From: Pseudomonas graminis
GTDB taxonomy: Bacteria; Pseudomonadota; Gammaproteobacteria; Pseudomonadales; Pseudomonadaceae
Direction of reading: 5' to 3'
NCBI RefSeq assembly: GCF_004364335.1
Contig: NZ_SOCR01000004.1
Coordinates: 186,001 to 250,000, forward strand
DNA length: 64,000 nucleotides
Below, piece by piece: positions 35,005 through 42,284 of this stretch; within the stretch, counting starts at the first letter, position 1; every line of letters begins with the position of its first letter. The notes under the pieces were generated by a model. The model saw only the letters and a program-made list of their open reading frames with translations. It was not told the origin of the DNA and ran no database searches. The position numbers were made by a program, and so were the translations under genes.

Positions 35005-35256
35005 CTACGGTAGATCACCCTGATGCGGTGCGTGTTCGTCGACCGATGGAGGGCGCCAGTCACGCAGACTCTCGCCTACAGCGCGGGAAAGTAGGTCAAA
35101 CTCCTCCCTGCTGATAAGTCTGCCGGCCAGTGCTTGCGTCAGATGGGCGCCCGCGCGAAGGGTGTCCAGTTCGGCGGTCTCAAGCGAAGAAGCCGTCTGT
35201 ATCTCATGGATGAAAAATTCGGCTTGGAGCATGACAGTTTCCGATCCAGTCTGCAT
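35005..35256 (-). CDS. Small hypothetical prophage protein (83 aa)
   Basis: ATG at 35256 follows GAGGT closely; an internal ATG at 35232 is possible. Helical with 'LRAGAHLTQALAGRLISREEFDLLSRAV'. No family recognised. One of three small minus-strand genes here. Confidence 0.5.
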   Translation of the reverse strand: MQTGSETVMLQAEFFIHEIQTASSLETAELDTLRAGAHLTQALAGRLISREEFDLLSRAVGESLRDWRPPSVDEHAPHQGDLP

Positions 35257-35359
35257 ATCACCTCGATAATCGGTGTTCTTGCTGAAAGAACTTCGTTCGC
35301 ACAGCCGCCGACATCAGCGCTGGGCGGCAATTGTGCGGGTGGCAGGCCTGCACTGCAAC

Positions 35360-35581
35360 CTAGCCGGTACGTGACTCGACGGACTGCTCAGTCACAAGGT
35401 AGAGCGTATCGATCGACGCTGGCTGCAGCGCTTTCAACCGCTCGCCTTCTGGCACGAAGCTTTCCGCCCGAATCCCGGCGCGCTCTGCATCATCGTAGGT
35501 ACTGGCGCGGTTGAGGGTGGACAGCAGTTGATCGAGCTTCTGCCTTACAGCTGCGGGCATGTTGATGAGGTCGTGGTTCAT
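35360..35581 (-). CDS. Small hypothetical prophage protein (73 aa)
   Basis: 'MPAAVRQKLDQLLSTLNRA' and 'GERLKALQPASIDTLYLVTEQSV'. A GTG at 35593 is an alternative start. No good ribosome site for either. No family recognised. Confidence 0.45.
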   Translation of the reverse strand: MNHDLINMPAAVRQKLDQLLSTLNRASTYDDAERAGIRAESFVPEGERLKALQPASIDTLYLVTEQSVESRTG

Positions 35582-35589
35582 GGATGGAA

Positions 35590-35748
35590 TCACGACCGAG
35601 AATTAGTACTTCGCAACACACAAAGGAGCGGCCAGTAGGATGCGTCAACATCCAAGCTGGCCACCGAACCGCAGACTATCCCTGCAAGTCCAGCCAAGGC
35701 TCCCGCTCTGTGCACAAAGCGCGGCGAGCCTAGCACCTGTTTATCCAT
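35590..35748 (-). CDS. Possible very small ORF (52 aa)
   Basis: ATG start, moderately hydrophobic middle 'GALAGLAGIVCGSVASL'. No ribosome site. It could be a small membrane peptide or chance; listed because the 5' side is otherwise empty up to the methylase. Confidence 0.25.
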   Translation of the reverse strand: MDKQVLGSPRFVHRAGALAGLAGIVCGSVASLDVDASYWPLLCVLRSTNSRS

Positions 35749-35767
35749 ACAGTAAAGGCTTGCATAA

Positions 35768-36538
35768 ATGACCAACCCGATTGTTCCGTGGATGGGCGGC
35801 AAACGTCGCCTTGCAAAATCGTTGCTCGCGCTGTTCCCAGCGCATGATTGCTACGTTGAAGTGTTCGCCGGCGGCGCAGCGCTTTATTTCAAAAGGCCGG
35901 AGCCAGCAAAGGTCGAGGTTTTGAATGATCTAAACGGTGAGTTGGTCAGCCTGTACCGGGTTGTGCAGAACCACCTTGAGGAGTTTGTCCGCCAGTTCAA
36001 GTGGGCGCTCAGCTCGCGGCAGATTTTCGAATGGCAAAAGATGACCCGGCCTGAAACGCTGACCGACATCCAGCGCGCCGCGCGGTTCTTCTACCTTCAG
36101 CACCATGCCTTCGGCGCAAAAGCGACCGGGCAGACATTTGGTACTGCCACCACCGGGCGTCCGATTAACCTCCTGCGCATAGAGGAAACGCTCTCCGATG
36201 CGTGGCAGCGCCTGGCCGGAACTTACGTGGAGAACTTGCCCTGGCTGAAGTGTGCTGAAAAATACGATCGGCCGCACACGTTCCATTACATGGATCCGCC
36301 ATACTGGCAGACCCAAGGGTATGGGACGGATTTCGGGCTCGACGAGTATCAGGCGATGGCTGATTTCATGCGTCGGTGCCAGGGAAAGGTGATGGTCAGC
36401 ATCAATGACCACCCCGACATCCGCGAGGTGTTCGGGGGCTTTCGGATGCAGGAGCTGAGTATCAGGTATAGCACTGCAAACCCTAGAACCGGAAAAGCCG
36501 CAGTGACAGGTGAGCTGGTGATCATGAACTGGGAGTAG
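35768..36538 (+). CDS. DNA adenine methylase (D12 class)
   Basis: 256 residues. AdoMet-binding 'PWMGGKRRLAKSLLALFP' at 7-24 and 'EVFAGGAALYF' at 31-41, and catalytic 'DPPY' at 176-179 ('MDPPYWQTQGYG'). Typical of phage-borne Dam-like enzymes that may protect phage DNA from restriction. No paired endonuclease is visible. Converges with the HMCES gene, overlapping by 17 bp. Confidence 0.9.
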   Translation: MTNPIVPWMGGKRRLAKSLLALFPAHDCYVEVFAGGAALYFKRPEPAKVEVLNDLNGELVSLYRVVQNHLEEFVRQFKWALSSRQIFEWQKMTRPETLTDIQRAARFFYLQHHAFGAKATGQTFGTATTGRPINLLRIEETLSDAWQRLAGTYVENLPWLKCAEKYDRPHTFHYMDPPYWQTQGYGTDFGLDEYQAMADFMRRCQGKVMVSINDHPDIREVFGGFRMQELSIRYSTANPRTGKAAVTGELVIMNWE

Positions 36539-37232
36539 GCTTTGACGGCTTTATCAGGTGCTCACCCTGATTCCGGACGTTTCCAACATCCCTGCCCACC
36601 TCAAACCAGGTGAATCCCTCAGTCGGCCTGCAGCACTCCTTTGCGATCTCGGCGGCGCGCTCTGGCGTCGTTTCGGGATCCACCCATTCCCGGGCGTGCT
36701 CTGGGCTCAGCACCACCGGCCGCCGATCGTGGATGTCGACCATGCCTTGATCGCTGTCGGCGGTGATGATCACGAAACCGTCCTGCGGGTCCGGCTCAAG
36801 CCCCTGATGCACCTCCGCCAGTGCGGCGAAAAACATCGGGCCTTCCTCTTTCAGCCTGATGGAGTAAGGCTGCTTCTTCTTCGGGTCGCTCGGATCTTTG
36901 ACCCATTCAAACCAGCCGTTCGCCGGAGCGAGCGCCCGGCAGGTCGGCCAAAGCTGCTTGAAGTACTTCCCTGTCATCACCGTTTCGACCCTGGCATTGA
37001 TCGGTGTCGGACGCTTCCCTTCACCTTTCGCCCAGAACGGCGACCATCCCCAACGCACCTTGTCCACGCTCAGGCCGTTCTCAGTTGGCCTGATGATCTC
37101 GACGCGAGTCGTCGGCGCGACGTTGTATCGCTCGATCGGCCAAAGGTCGTATCCATTGATGATCAACTGCTCTGGAGCAAGCGTCTTGAGGTAGTGGTCC
37201 ATTGGCTCGTAGATCGAGTAGCGTCCGCACAT
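36522..37232 (-). CDS. SOS response-associated peptidase (HMCES/YedK)
   Basis: 236 residues. Cys2 after Met1 is the residue that links to abasic sites; Asn79 in 'PINARVET', Glu109 in 'PANGWFEW' and His168 in 'VDIHDRRPVVL' complete the active site. It crosslinks to and shields abasic sites in single-stranded DNA. Divergent from the LexA-box operon, with the box 61 bases from its start codon, so shared SOS control is plausible. Confidence 0.93.
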   Translation of the reverse strand: MCGRYSIYEPMDHYLKTLAPEQLIINGYDLWPIERYNVAPTTRVEIIRPTENGLSVDKVRWGWSPFWAKGEGKRPTPINARVETVMTGKYFKQLWPTCRALAPANGWFEWVKDPSDPKKKQPYSIRLKEEGPMFFAALAEVHQGLEPDPQDGFVIITADSDQGMVDIHDRRPVVLSPEHAREWVDPETTPERAAEIAKECCRPTEGFTWFEVGRDVGNVRNQGEHLIKPSKPTPSS

Positions 37233-37292
37233 AAGGTCACCTGTCGCAAATCGGCTTATACAGTGTTGACCACAATCCTCGCGCTTAGTTAA

Positions 37293-37308
37293 CTGTACGC
37301 ATATACAG
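37293..37308. promoter_or_regulatory. LexA box
   Basis: CTGTACGCATATACAG: CTGT and ACAG with an 8-base spacer, the exact consensus half-sites. It lies between the divergent HMCES gene and the 37331 operon. Confidence 0.85.
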
Positions 37309-37330
37309 TCATTTCAAGCGAAGACTTCCC

Positions 37331-37627
37331 ATGTACGTCCTGATCACTCCGCGCCGCCAGATGGGCGTCGCCGTGCCGAAAGACCAGCTTAGCAAGCTCC
37401 CGCCGTTCAAAGGCGACGTGCAGATTGTTGAGTCTCAGTGCTCCGCCCTCGGCCGCATTACCCGGGAAGCCTTCATTTTGAACAGCGTCGGCCACGCGCG
37501 GGATGCTTTGCCAAGGCTTCTCGATGCCAGCGTGACGAGCATGGGTACCCAGGGCCTTATTATTTCCGGCATCGAGCAGATCGAAGAGGCGTTCTACTTC
37601 CAGTCGTGGTGGTGCCGCTTTGAATGA
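37331..37627 (+). CDS. Hypothetical protein in the SOS-controlled operon (98 aa)
   Basis: First gene after the LexA box. 'MYVLITPRRQMGVAVPKDQLSKLP' and 'GLIISGIEQIEEAFYFQSWWCRFE'. No family recognised. Overlaps the S24 gene by 8 bp, so the two are almost certainly co-translated after DNA damage. Confidence 0.7.
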   Translation: MYVLITPRRQMGVAVPKDQLSKLPPFKGDVQIVESQCSALGRITREAFILNSVGHARDALPRLLDASVTSMGTQGLIISGIEQIEEAFYFQSWWCRFE

Positions 37628-37970
37628 CGACACGGCGCCTGACCACCTGGACCTTTCACTGGATGAGCTCCTGAACATCCGCGCGCCGGGCACTTACCTG
37701 GTGAAGGTTGAGGGCGACAGCATGGAGGGGGCGGGCATCTTCTGTGGTGACCTGCTGATTGTGGACAAGAGGATCGACGCCAAGGCCGGGCAGGTCATCA
37801 TCGGCGTCGTCAATCAGCAACCGCTGGTCAAGTACCTCGCCTTTGTGAGCTGTTACACGGTGCTGCGCTCGGCAAACAGAAAATACCCTGACCTTTTCAT
37901 CATGGAAGGGGACGAATTTGATATCTGGGGTGTAGTAACACACAGCGTCCGCGATCACGCGAGGAACTGA
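37620..37970 (+). CDS. S24-family UmuD'-like protein
   Basis: 116 residues. 'VKVEGDSMEGAGIFCGDLLIVD' aligns with UmuD, with Ser34 and Lys71 ('PLVKYLAF') as the catalytic pair, and the C-terminus 'DEFDIWGVVTHSV' also matches. It begins at about UmuD residue 30, so it lacks the N-terminal arm that contains the self-cleavage site. It would resemble processed UmuD'. No umuC follows. May act with a host UmuC-like polymerase or as a repressor cofactor. Confidence 0.85.
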   Translation: MNDDTAPDHLDLSLDELLNIRAPGTYLVKVEGDSMEGAGIFCGDLLIVDKRIDAKAGQVIIGVVNQQPLVKYLAFVSCYTVLRSANRKYPDLFIMEGDEFDIWGVVTHSVRDHARN

Positions 37971-37972
37971 AC

Positions 37973-38191
37973 ATGGACGCCGAGGAGCGCGATATCGGAA
38001 GTGCGGCGCGGCGTGAATCCGCCCTTGAACGCTGGCATGGCCACGCCGAAGCGCTACACCGCGTAGGCCTTGTCGACGAGGAGGAGTTGCTGGAAATTCT
38101 CCTTTACGCCGATGCGGCTTACGGGCTGGTGAACGAGGAGCCGATGTGCCAGATCGCGCCTGGTGGTGCTGGAAATGAGAGGAGTGTGTGA
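37973..38191 (+). CDS. Small acidic hypothetical protein (72 aa)
   Basis: Two bases after the S24 stop. Helical: 'RWHGHAEALHRVGLVDEEELLEILLYADAAYGLV'. Same operon as the LexA-box genes. No family recognised. Confidence 0.55.
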   Translation: MDAEERDIGSAARRESALERWHGHAEALHRVGLVDEEELLEILLYADAAYGLVNEEPMCQIAPGGAGNERSV

Positions 38192-38297
38192 TGTCGGCAG
38201 GACGCCGTGATGGGTGTGAGGAGGTGCGCAGTGGCTTGAGAAGAGTGGTCGAGATCGACTGTGGATAACTTCGATCAGCAACCATTTATGGCGTTTT

Positions 38298-38318
38298 TTG
38301 TACGTGCAATTGTACGTG
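38298..38318. repeat. Paired TTGTACGTG repeats near the prophage end
   Basis: Two direct copies of TTGTACGTG at 38298-38306 and 38310-38318 (12-base period), 50 bases from the tRNA-Thr core. Candidate integrase arm-type sites. No other copy was looked for beyond this region. Confidence 0.4.
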
Positions 38319-38329
38319 AGACGTAAAAA

Positions 38330-38358
38330 CGAAGGGCCCGCATTTCTGCGAGCCCCTG
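38330..38358 (-). terminator. Terminator downstream of the tRNA-Thr 3' half
   Basis: Minus strand: AGGGGCTCGCA, loop GAAA, TGCGGGCCCTT, then T-rich. Usual position for a tRNA terminator. Confidence 0.65.
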
Positions 38359-38365
38359 TTTTGTC

Positions 38366-38415
38366 TGGTGCCGGCACCAGGAGTCGAACCCGGGACCTAC
38401 TGATTACAAGTCAGT
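38366..38415 (-). tRNA. 3' half of tRNA-Thr(TGT), attachment core remnant
   Basis: Minus strand: anticodon arm with loop CTTGTAA (anticodon TGT), variable AGGTC, T-arm with TTCGACT loop, acceptor TGCCGGC, A73 and CCA. The D arm and 5' acceptor strand are missing: the sequence beyond 38415 is unrelated. So it is not a functional tRNA and marks an integration junction. Confidence 0.85.
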
Positions 38416-38425
38416 GGCCTTGAGT

Positions 38426-38617
38426 TCACCCACGTAATGGGAACAGCCGGAGCCGCTTTAGATGCGTGCGAATGTTCTTAGCTAGTGGCAGGTTACCCTG
38501 ACCAAGGCTTGTGGCGGTCACCGTGACCGCTACCATGGCTGCCCATACTGTCTCAGTTAGACTCGCAATATAACTTACCGCATAATTTTTGCAATGAGAC
38601 TGAAATTTTTTAAGCAT
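38426..38617 (-). CDS. Possible small membrane-like peptide (63 aa)
   Basis: ATG at 38617 with AAGGGGG about 6 bases upstream. Residues 14-40 are mildly hydrophobic ('YIASLTETVWAAMVAVTVTAT') and the C-terminus is basic ('THLKRLRLFPLRG'). It lies in an AT-rich patch downstream of a good minus-strand promoter. No family recognised; a small toxin-like or remnant ORF are both possible. Confidence 0.4.
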   Translation of the reverse strand: MLKKFQSHCKNYAVSYIASLTETVWAAMVAVTVTATSLGQGNLPLAKNIRTHLKRLRLFPLRG

Positions 38618-38778
38618 ATGTACCCCCTTATTGTTTTGGTTAATTTCTGACTCTGATTTTTTTTGCAATGCAACACTGATGGAACGCAAAAAACCAAGAA
38701 ACAGAAGAGGGACAACCACAGTAATCAAACAACTGAGATTCGAACTCAGATCACTAGCTAAAAACACTAACGGGGAAG

Positions 38779-38828
38779 ATCATTCCACATTTATTTTGAC
38801 TTGTCAATCTTTATTCTTGACTTGTCAA
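38779..38828 (-). promoter_or_regulatory. Minus-strand promoter overlapping paired palindromes
   Basis: On the minus strand TTGACA (38807-38802), a 17-base spacer and AATGAT (38784-38779) form a good sigma-70 promoter. The -35 lies within palindrome TTGACTTGTCAA (38796-38807), repeated at 38817-38828, exactly 21 bp apart. This looks like a two-site operator for a dimeric repressor. Confidence 0.5.
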
Positions 38829-39110
38829 GCTTTTGGTGGTTCGGGGGGGGGGCGTCACTCGACGCAGGATTGGGGCTGTCGTGCCTGGCTGTGTCAGGTC
38901 ACACCTATCGGAGACAGCAGTGGAGCGACCAGCTTTCTGTGTCATGCTTAGCTGGGCATCACCCCTCGTAGTGAGATAACGGAGCGGAAACGCCTCCCAG
39001 CTCTAGGGCAAATTTAGGGCAAATCGCAGTCCTCTGGAGTCCGTCGCTGTCATTTTGACTAATGCGGTAGACCAGCAAATGCGGGACTTGAGCGGACTTG
39101 GTAGCAGACC
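38829..39110. other. Gene-poor scar between the two tRNA remnants
   Basis: No convincing gene. Contains 'TTAGGGCAAATTTAGGGCAAAT' style direct repeats near 39004-39030, which resemble integrase-associated attachment flanks. Together with 38618-38778 and 39182-39471, this makes about 850 bases with no supported CDS. Confidence 0.4.
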
Positions 39111-39140
39111 TATAGGGTTCAAATCCCTATCTCTCCGCCA
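39111..39140 (+). tRNA. 3' end of a tRNA-Ser-like gene, attachment core remnant
   Basis: T-arm TAGGG-TTCAAAT-CCCTA, seven-base acceptor strand TCTCTCC, discriminator G and CCA. G73 and the GGAGAGA-complementary acceptor point to tRNA-Ser. The D, anticodon and variable arms are missing; a terminator follows. Probably the far attachment site of an island that begins at an intact tRNA-Ser left of the window. Confidence 0.7.
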
Positions 39141-39147
39141 TTATTTG

Positions 39148-39181
39148 AAAAGCCCCAGAAGTCATGCTTCTGGGGCTTTTT
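39148..39181 (+). terminator. Terminator after the tRNA-Ser remnant
   Basis: AAAAGCCCCAGAAG with its complement and a short loop, followed by T5. Confidence 0.85.
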
Positions 39182-39471
39182 CGTTTCTGGCGTTTGGAAA
39201 GGGATACGGAGGGTGACCCTCATACCGCCTCGGGCTTTGCGTCACTGCTGCTACGTAAGCGGTTTGCGTTGCACTCGCCCTCGATAAAACCTTGGCCATT
39301 GTTGGTAGTCAATGATTTTGGACGCTGGCGATGACGCTAGAGATGTTTATGCCTGAGTGCGACCTGTGGGCACCGTCTGATTCGTAGGCTGGAGGCGGTC
39401 TGAAGGCTGGCATAGGAGTAATAACGAAGGTAAGGTTTCATTTCTGACGTTTTAAAAAGCAGGGAGCTTTT

Positions 39472-39966
39472 ATGTCATTTGATGCATTTATGAAGGTTGA
39501 TGGTGTCGAGGGTGAGTCGCTGGACGACGGGCACAAAGGCTGGATCGAGTTGCTTTCCTATCATTACGACGCCATGCAGTCCATCAGTCAGTCTGCCAGT
39601 TCCAACGGTGGTGCATCTGCTGGGGGCGTGTCGCTTGGTGATTTCCAGATCAGCAAATACATTGATCGAGCTACCCCAAAGCTTTTTGAGCTTTGCTGTA
39701 GAGGTTCGCACATAAAAACGGTGACCATCCGGGTTCATCGTGCAGGAACTGAAAAGTTCAAGTACCTGGATATCGTCCTTGAGGAAGTTTTAATTGCCTT
39801 GGTGAGTGGGCAGGGGGCTGAACAGTCTGGCTTCCCTGTTGAAGTCGTCACCCTAAATTACGGTCGTATAAAGTTCGAGTACTCACAACAGCGGCGTGCA
39901 GACGGTGGTAGTGCGGGCATCGTTTCTGGTGGTTGGGACAGGACTGCTAACAAGCCATTTGCGTAA
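39472..39966 (+). CDS. Type VI secretion Hcp family protein
   Basis: 164 residues. 'SFDAFMKVDGVEGESLDDGHKGWIELLSYHY' opening, 'SKYIDRATPKLFELCCRGSHI' and 'VVTLNYGRIKFEYSQQ' are Hcp hallmarks. Hcp hexamers stack into the secreted tube and carry small effectors. GGGAG stands before the ATG. The effector starts 10 bases after its stop, so the two are an operon. No other T6SS genes are in the window; the machine would be encoded elsewhere. Confidence 0.93.
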   Translation: MSFDAFMKVDGVEGESLDDGHKGWIELLSYHYDAMQSISQSASSNGGASAGGVSLGDFQISKYIDRATPKLFELCCRGSHIKTVTIRVHRAGTEKFKYLDIVLEEVLIALVSGQGAEQSGFPVEVVTLNYGRIKFEYSQQRRADGGSAGIVSGGWDRTANKPFA

Positions 39967-39976
39967 GGAGCGCGCT

Positions 39977-40819
39977 ATGTCGGACGAGGGATCGTTTCGC
40001 GTTGTACTTAATTTCGCCCAGATGGCTGCAGTGCTCACGCATGAATCCCTTACGCCTGCCGAGATCATGTCTAACCGCATATTCGGTAGTCTCAGGCTAG
40101 TCGGCGGCATTATCGAATTGGCAGGTTCGGGCGTGTTGTGCGCCCTGCCGGAGCCTACGATGATATCCAAGGTCGGATGTGTGGCGATGGGAGTTCACGC
40201 TTCTGACCAGTTAGCTGCCGCTTCGAACCAAATCGTCACAGGTCAGGAAACCAACTCCTACGCATTCAAAGCCGGCGCTACCGCTGCCGAGGCGTTGGGT
40301 GCGTCTCGCAGCACTGGGCAGGTCATTGGTTTAGCTACAGAGTTCGCAGTTCCACTGACTACTGCTTCACTTTATAACGCTTTCAGGGTTTCGTCTGTCC
40401 GTGCGGGTCGGATATCTGTCACGACAAGCGAAAAGCCACTGCAAGCCTCAAAAAAACTTGGCGGTGGACATACAATATTTAAACACGTTGGGAAAGATAT
40501 AGAGTATTTAAAAACACGGTTTGCTTCTAGGAAAGTTGTAGTTTCATCTACATTTTATGATCTTGAAACAGCAGAATGGGCAGTCAGTCAAGCGATTAAG
40601 AGGAACAGGCTCAGAATTTTAATGCAATCCAAAGCTAGGCTTATTCTCAAAGAGAAACAATATGATATTTTTGCTACTCTAGAAAAGCCTATTGGTTGGG
40701 GAGTGAGGAGAGAAGCGCCTAATGTTGCGATTGAGATGTCTAAAGTGACAGTGAGAATTAAATTTATTGAATATAACCATATGCCTTATTTCATAATAAC
40801 TGCTTTCCCAACGTTATGA
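39977..40819 (+). CDS. Hcp-linked polymorphic effector with RNase A-like C-terminal domain
   Basis: 280 residues, ATG with AAGGAG upstream. Residues 1-145 are a conserved N-terminal region with small hydrophobic segments ('LRLVGGIIELAGSGVLCAL', 'TGQVIGLATEFAVPLTT'). Residues 163-280 match the bacterial RNase A-like toxin fold of CdiA C-termini: 'GHTIFKHVG' with His165, 'SSTF' at 190-193, 'AEWAVSQAIKRN' and the C-terminal 'YFIITAFPTL'. Base composition drops sharply to AT-rich at about 40440, exactly where the toxin domain begins, as expected for a swapped module. RNA cleavage is inferred. Confidence 0.85.
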   Translation: MSDEGSFRVVLNFAQMAAVLTHESLTPAEIMSNRIFGSLRLVGGIIELAGSGVLCALPEPTMISKVGCVAMGVHASDQLAAASNQIVTGQETNSYAFKAGATAAEALGASRSTGQVIGLATEFAVPLTTASLYNAFRVSSVRAGRISVTTSEKPLQASKKLGGGHTIFKHVGKDIEYLKTRFASRKVVVSSTFYDLETAEWAVSQAIKRNRLRILMQSKARLILKEKQYDIFATLEKPIGWGVRREAPNVAIEMSKVTVRIKFIEYNHMPYFIITAFPTL

Positions 40820-40829
40820 GGTTTTAATT

Positions 40830-41195
40830 GTGGCATACAGATTAATAACTGAGTTCATCTACGAGGTGGGAGAAGGTGTAGGTGAATTTCTTACTGATGA
40901 TGAGAAGGCACAGTTCGAACGAGTAGAATTAGATGAGATAGTTAGAAAATATATAGATGATCGAAATTTGTTGAACGTATTTTTTTTAAAAAGACAGATA
41001 AAAGGTTACATTAACAACCATATGACCCCAGACGGTCTAGAATATGTAGATCCTCCGTTTGGACAGGAGACTTCTTTCGTTGAGGATTATTTCGAAGGTG
41101 ATTTGTATTTTTTTCTGAAAAATGTTTTGAGCTTGCTTGATAAAGAATCTAAAAGTCGCATGCGTAATAAGCTATTGAGGATTGCCGGAGGCTAG
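40830..41195 (+). CDS. Putative immunity protein 1 for the RNase A-like toxin
   Basis: 121 residues, GTG start with GAGG 8 bases upstream, 10 bases after the toxin stop. Acidic, helical, AT-rich like the toxin domain. It shares a pattern with the three downstream proteins (aromatic N-terminus, 'DEIVRKYID', 'LKRQIKGYI', acidic middle, basic C-terminus) but is the most divergent. Immunity function is inferred from position. Confidence 0.75.
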   Translation: MAYRLITEFIYEVGEGVGEFLTDDEKAQFERVELDEIVRKYIDDRNLLNVFFLKRQIKGYINNHMTPDGLEYVDPPFGQETSFVEDYFEGDLYFFLKNVLSLLDKESKSRMRNKLLRIAGG

Positions 41196-41198
41196 TGG

Positions 41199-41447
41199 GC
41201 TGAATGGGCAGTTAGTCAGGTCTTAAAGGCTAATAGACTAACAATCCAAATGTTGTCCAAAGTTAGATTTTTACTTAAAGAGCAGCGCCTTGTTTTGGTA
41301 ATGGATTTAAACGAAATAATGGGCAGCGGTGTCCTGCGTTCAGCTCCAGAAAAATTAGTCAGCATGAGCAAAGTGAGGGTTGTTATTCAGTACGAAGAAT
41401 ATAACTTTATGCCTGCTTATATTGTCACTGCTTTTCTCATTCCGTGA
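41199..41447 (+). pseudogene. Orphan toxin C-terminus fragment 2
   Basis: Begins right after the immunity 1 stop with 'AEWAVSQVLKANRLTI' and ends 'MPAYIVTAFLIP', aligning with the last 80 residues of the intact effector. It lacks 'HTIFKHVG' (the first catalytic His), so it cannot be active alone. It represents a displaced, different toxin allele. Confidence 0.85.
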
Positions 41448-41453
41448 GGATAA

Positions 41454-41825
41454 ATGAGACAATATAATAGTCTTATCAAATTTCTGCTTGAGCTTGGTAC
41501 AGCTATTCAGGATTATCTTCCTGAAGATCAGCGTACCAGCCCTATGTCGCTCACAGAGTTTCTTGAATGTTGGATGGACAAGAAGTCTTGCTACGAAGTC
41601 GCTGTATTGCGAAGTGATATTAAATCATATCTTCGTAAACATGCTCAAGGGGATTACTCGGTTGATGATTTATTCTTTTACTACGATATAGGTTTCGTAG
41701 AGGAGCGATTTGGCTGTGAGGATCCAGAATGGTTAGCTCAAATTCTGGGTATGCTCGACGTGCATATTGAATTGAGAAGAAAGAAAGCCTTAAAAAAATA
41801 TTTCGGTTGGTTTGGTTTTAAATAG
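41454..41825 (+). CDS. Putative orphan immunity protein 2
   Basis: 123 residues, 'YLPEDQR', 'LRSDIKSYLRKHAQGDYSVDD', 'ERFGCED' and 'KKYFGWFGFK'. GAGG precedes the ATG. It follows toxin fragment 2 by 6 bases, so it was that allele's immunity gene. An intact frame suggests selection for protection. Confidence 0.75.
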   Translation: MRQYNSLIKFLLELGTAIQDYLPEDQRTSPMSLTEFLECWMDKKSCYEVAVLRSDIKSYLRKHAQGDYSVDDLFFYYDIGFVEERFGCEDPEWLAQILGMLDVHIELRRKKALKKYFGWFGFK

Positions 41826-41990
41826 GAAGAGGCATGAAGATTGAGGCGTCTGCTAAAGGTTCTGACGGTAATGTCACTCTTGAGGACGGTCGACAAAAAT
41901 TTTTCTTCGTCTGGCAAGTCCTTAAGATGACGCGAGAGAACCCCTTTGAGTTCAGCGCTCTGACCGTCTTGAGTACCCATTCCCCCACTG

Positions 41991-42197
41991 ATTGCTTTGG
42001 TGATTGGGCAGGGGTCGGAACGGTCTGGCTTCCCAGTTGAAGTGGTCACCCTGAATGACTGTCGTATCAAGTTCGAGTACTCACAACAGCGGCGTGTAGA
42101 CGGTGGCAGTGCGGATATCGTTTCTGGTGGTTGGGACAGGACCGCTAACAAGCCATTTGCGTAAGGAGCGCGCCCTATGTAGGACGATGGGTCGTTT
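41991..42197 (+). pseudogene. Duplicated Hcp 3' end and effector start, with nonsense codon
   Basis: 207 bases nearly identical to 39793-39999. It encodes the last 57 residues of Hcp ('SGFPVEVVTLNDCRIKFEYS' to the stop at 42164), then the effector start, where codon 2 TCG has become TAG. After 42197 the similarity ends. The segment 41826-41990 has no support as a gene. Confidence 0.8.
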
Positions 42198-42284
42198 TCA
42201 GGTAGCTTGAAATCCAAGAACCTCAGTCGAAGGCTCAGGCCCCCTGAATGCAGTGTCACTTCTTCGCAACCTCAAGAGGTATCC

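Noticed and set aside
38733..38749. Perfect T-arm-like hairpin (CTGAG-TTCGAAT-CTCAG) on the minus strand
   Set aside because: No acceptor end with CCA follows and no anticodon or D arm precedes it within a plausible distance, so it is not called as a tRNA; chance or a badly decayed remnant.
38426..38767. 113-residue minus-strand frame
   Set aside because: Only the 63-codon part beginning at 38617 has a ribosome site; the upstream part contains the T-arm-like hairpin and looks non-coding.
41834..42040. 68-residue plus-strand frame between immunity genes 2 and 3
   Set aside because: It runs out of frame through the duplicated Hcp tail; the first half has no ribosome site and no similarity to neighbours.
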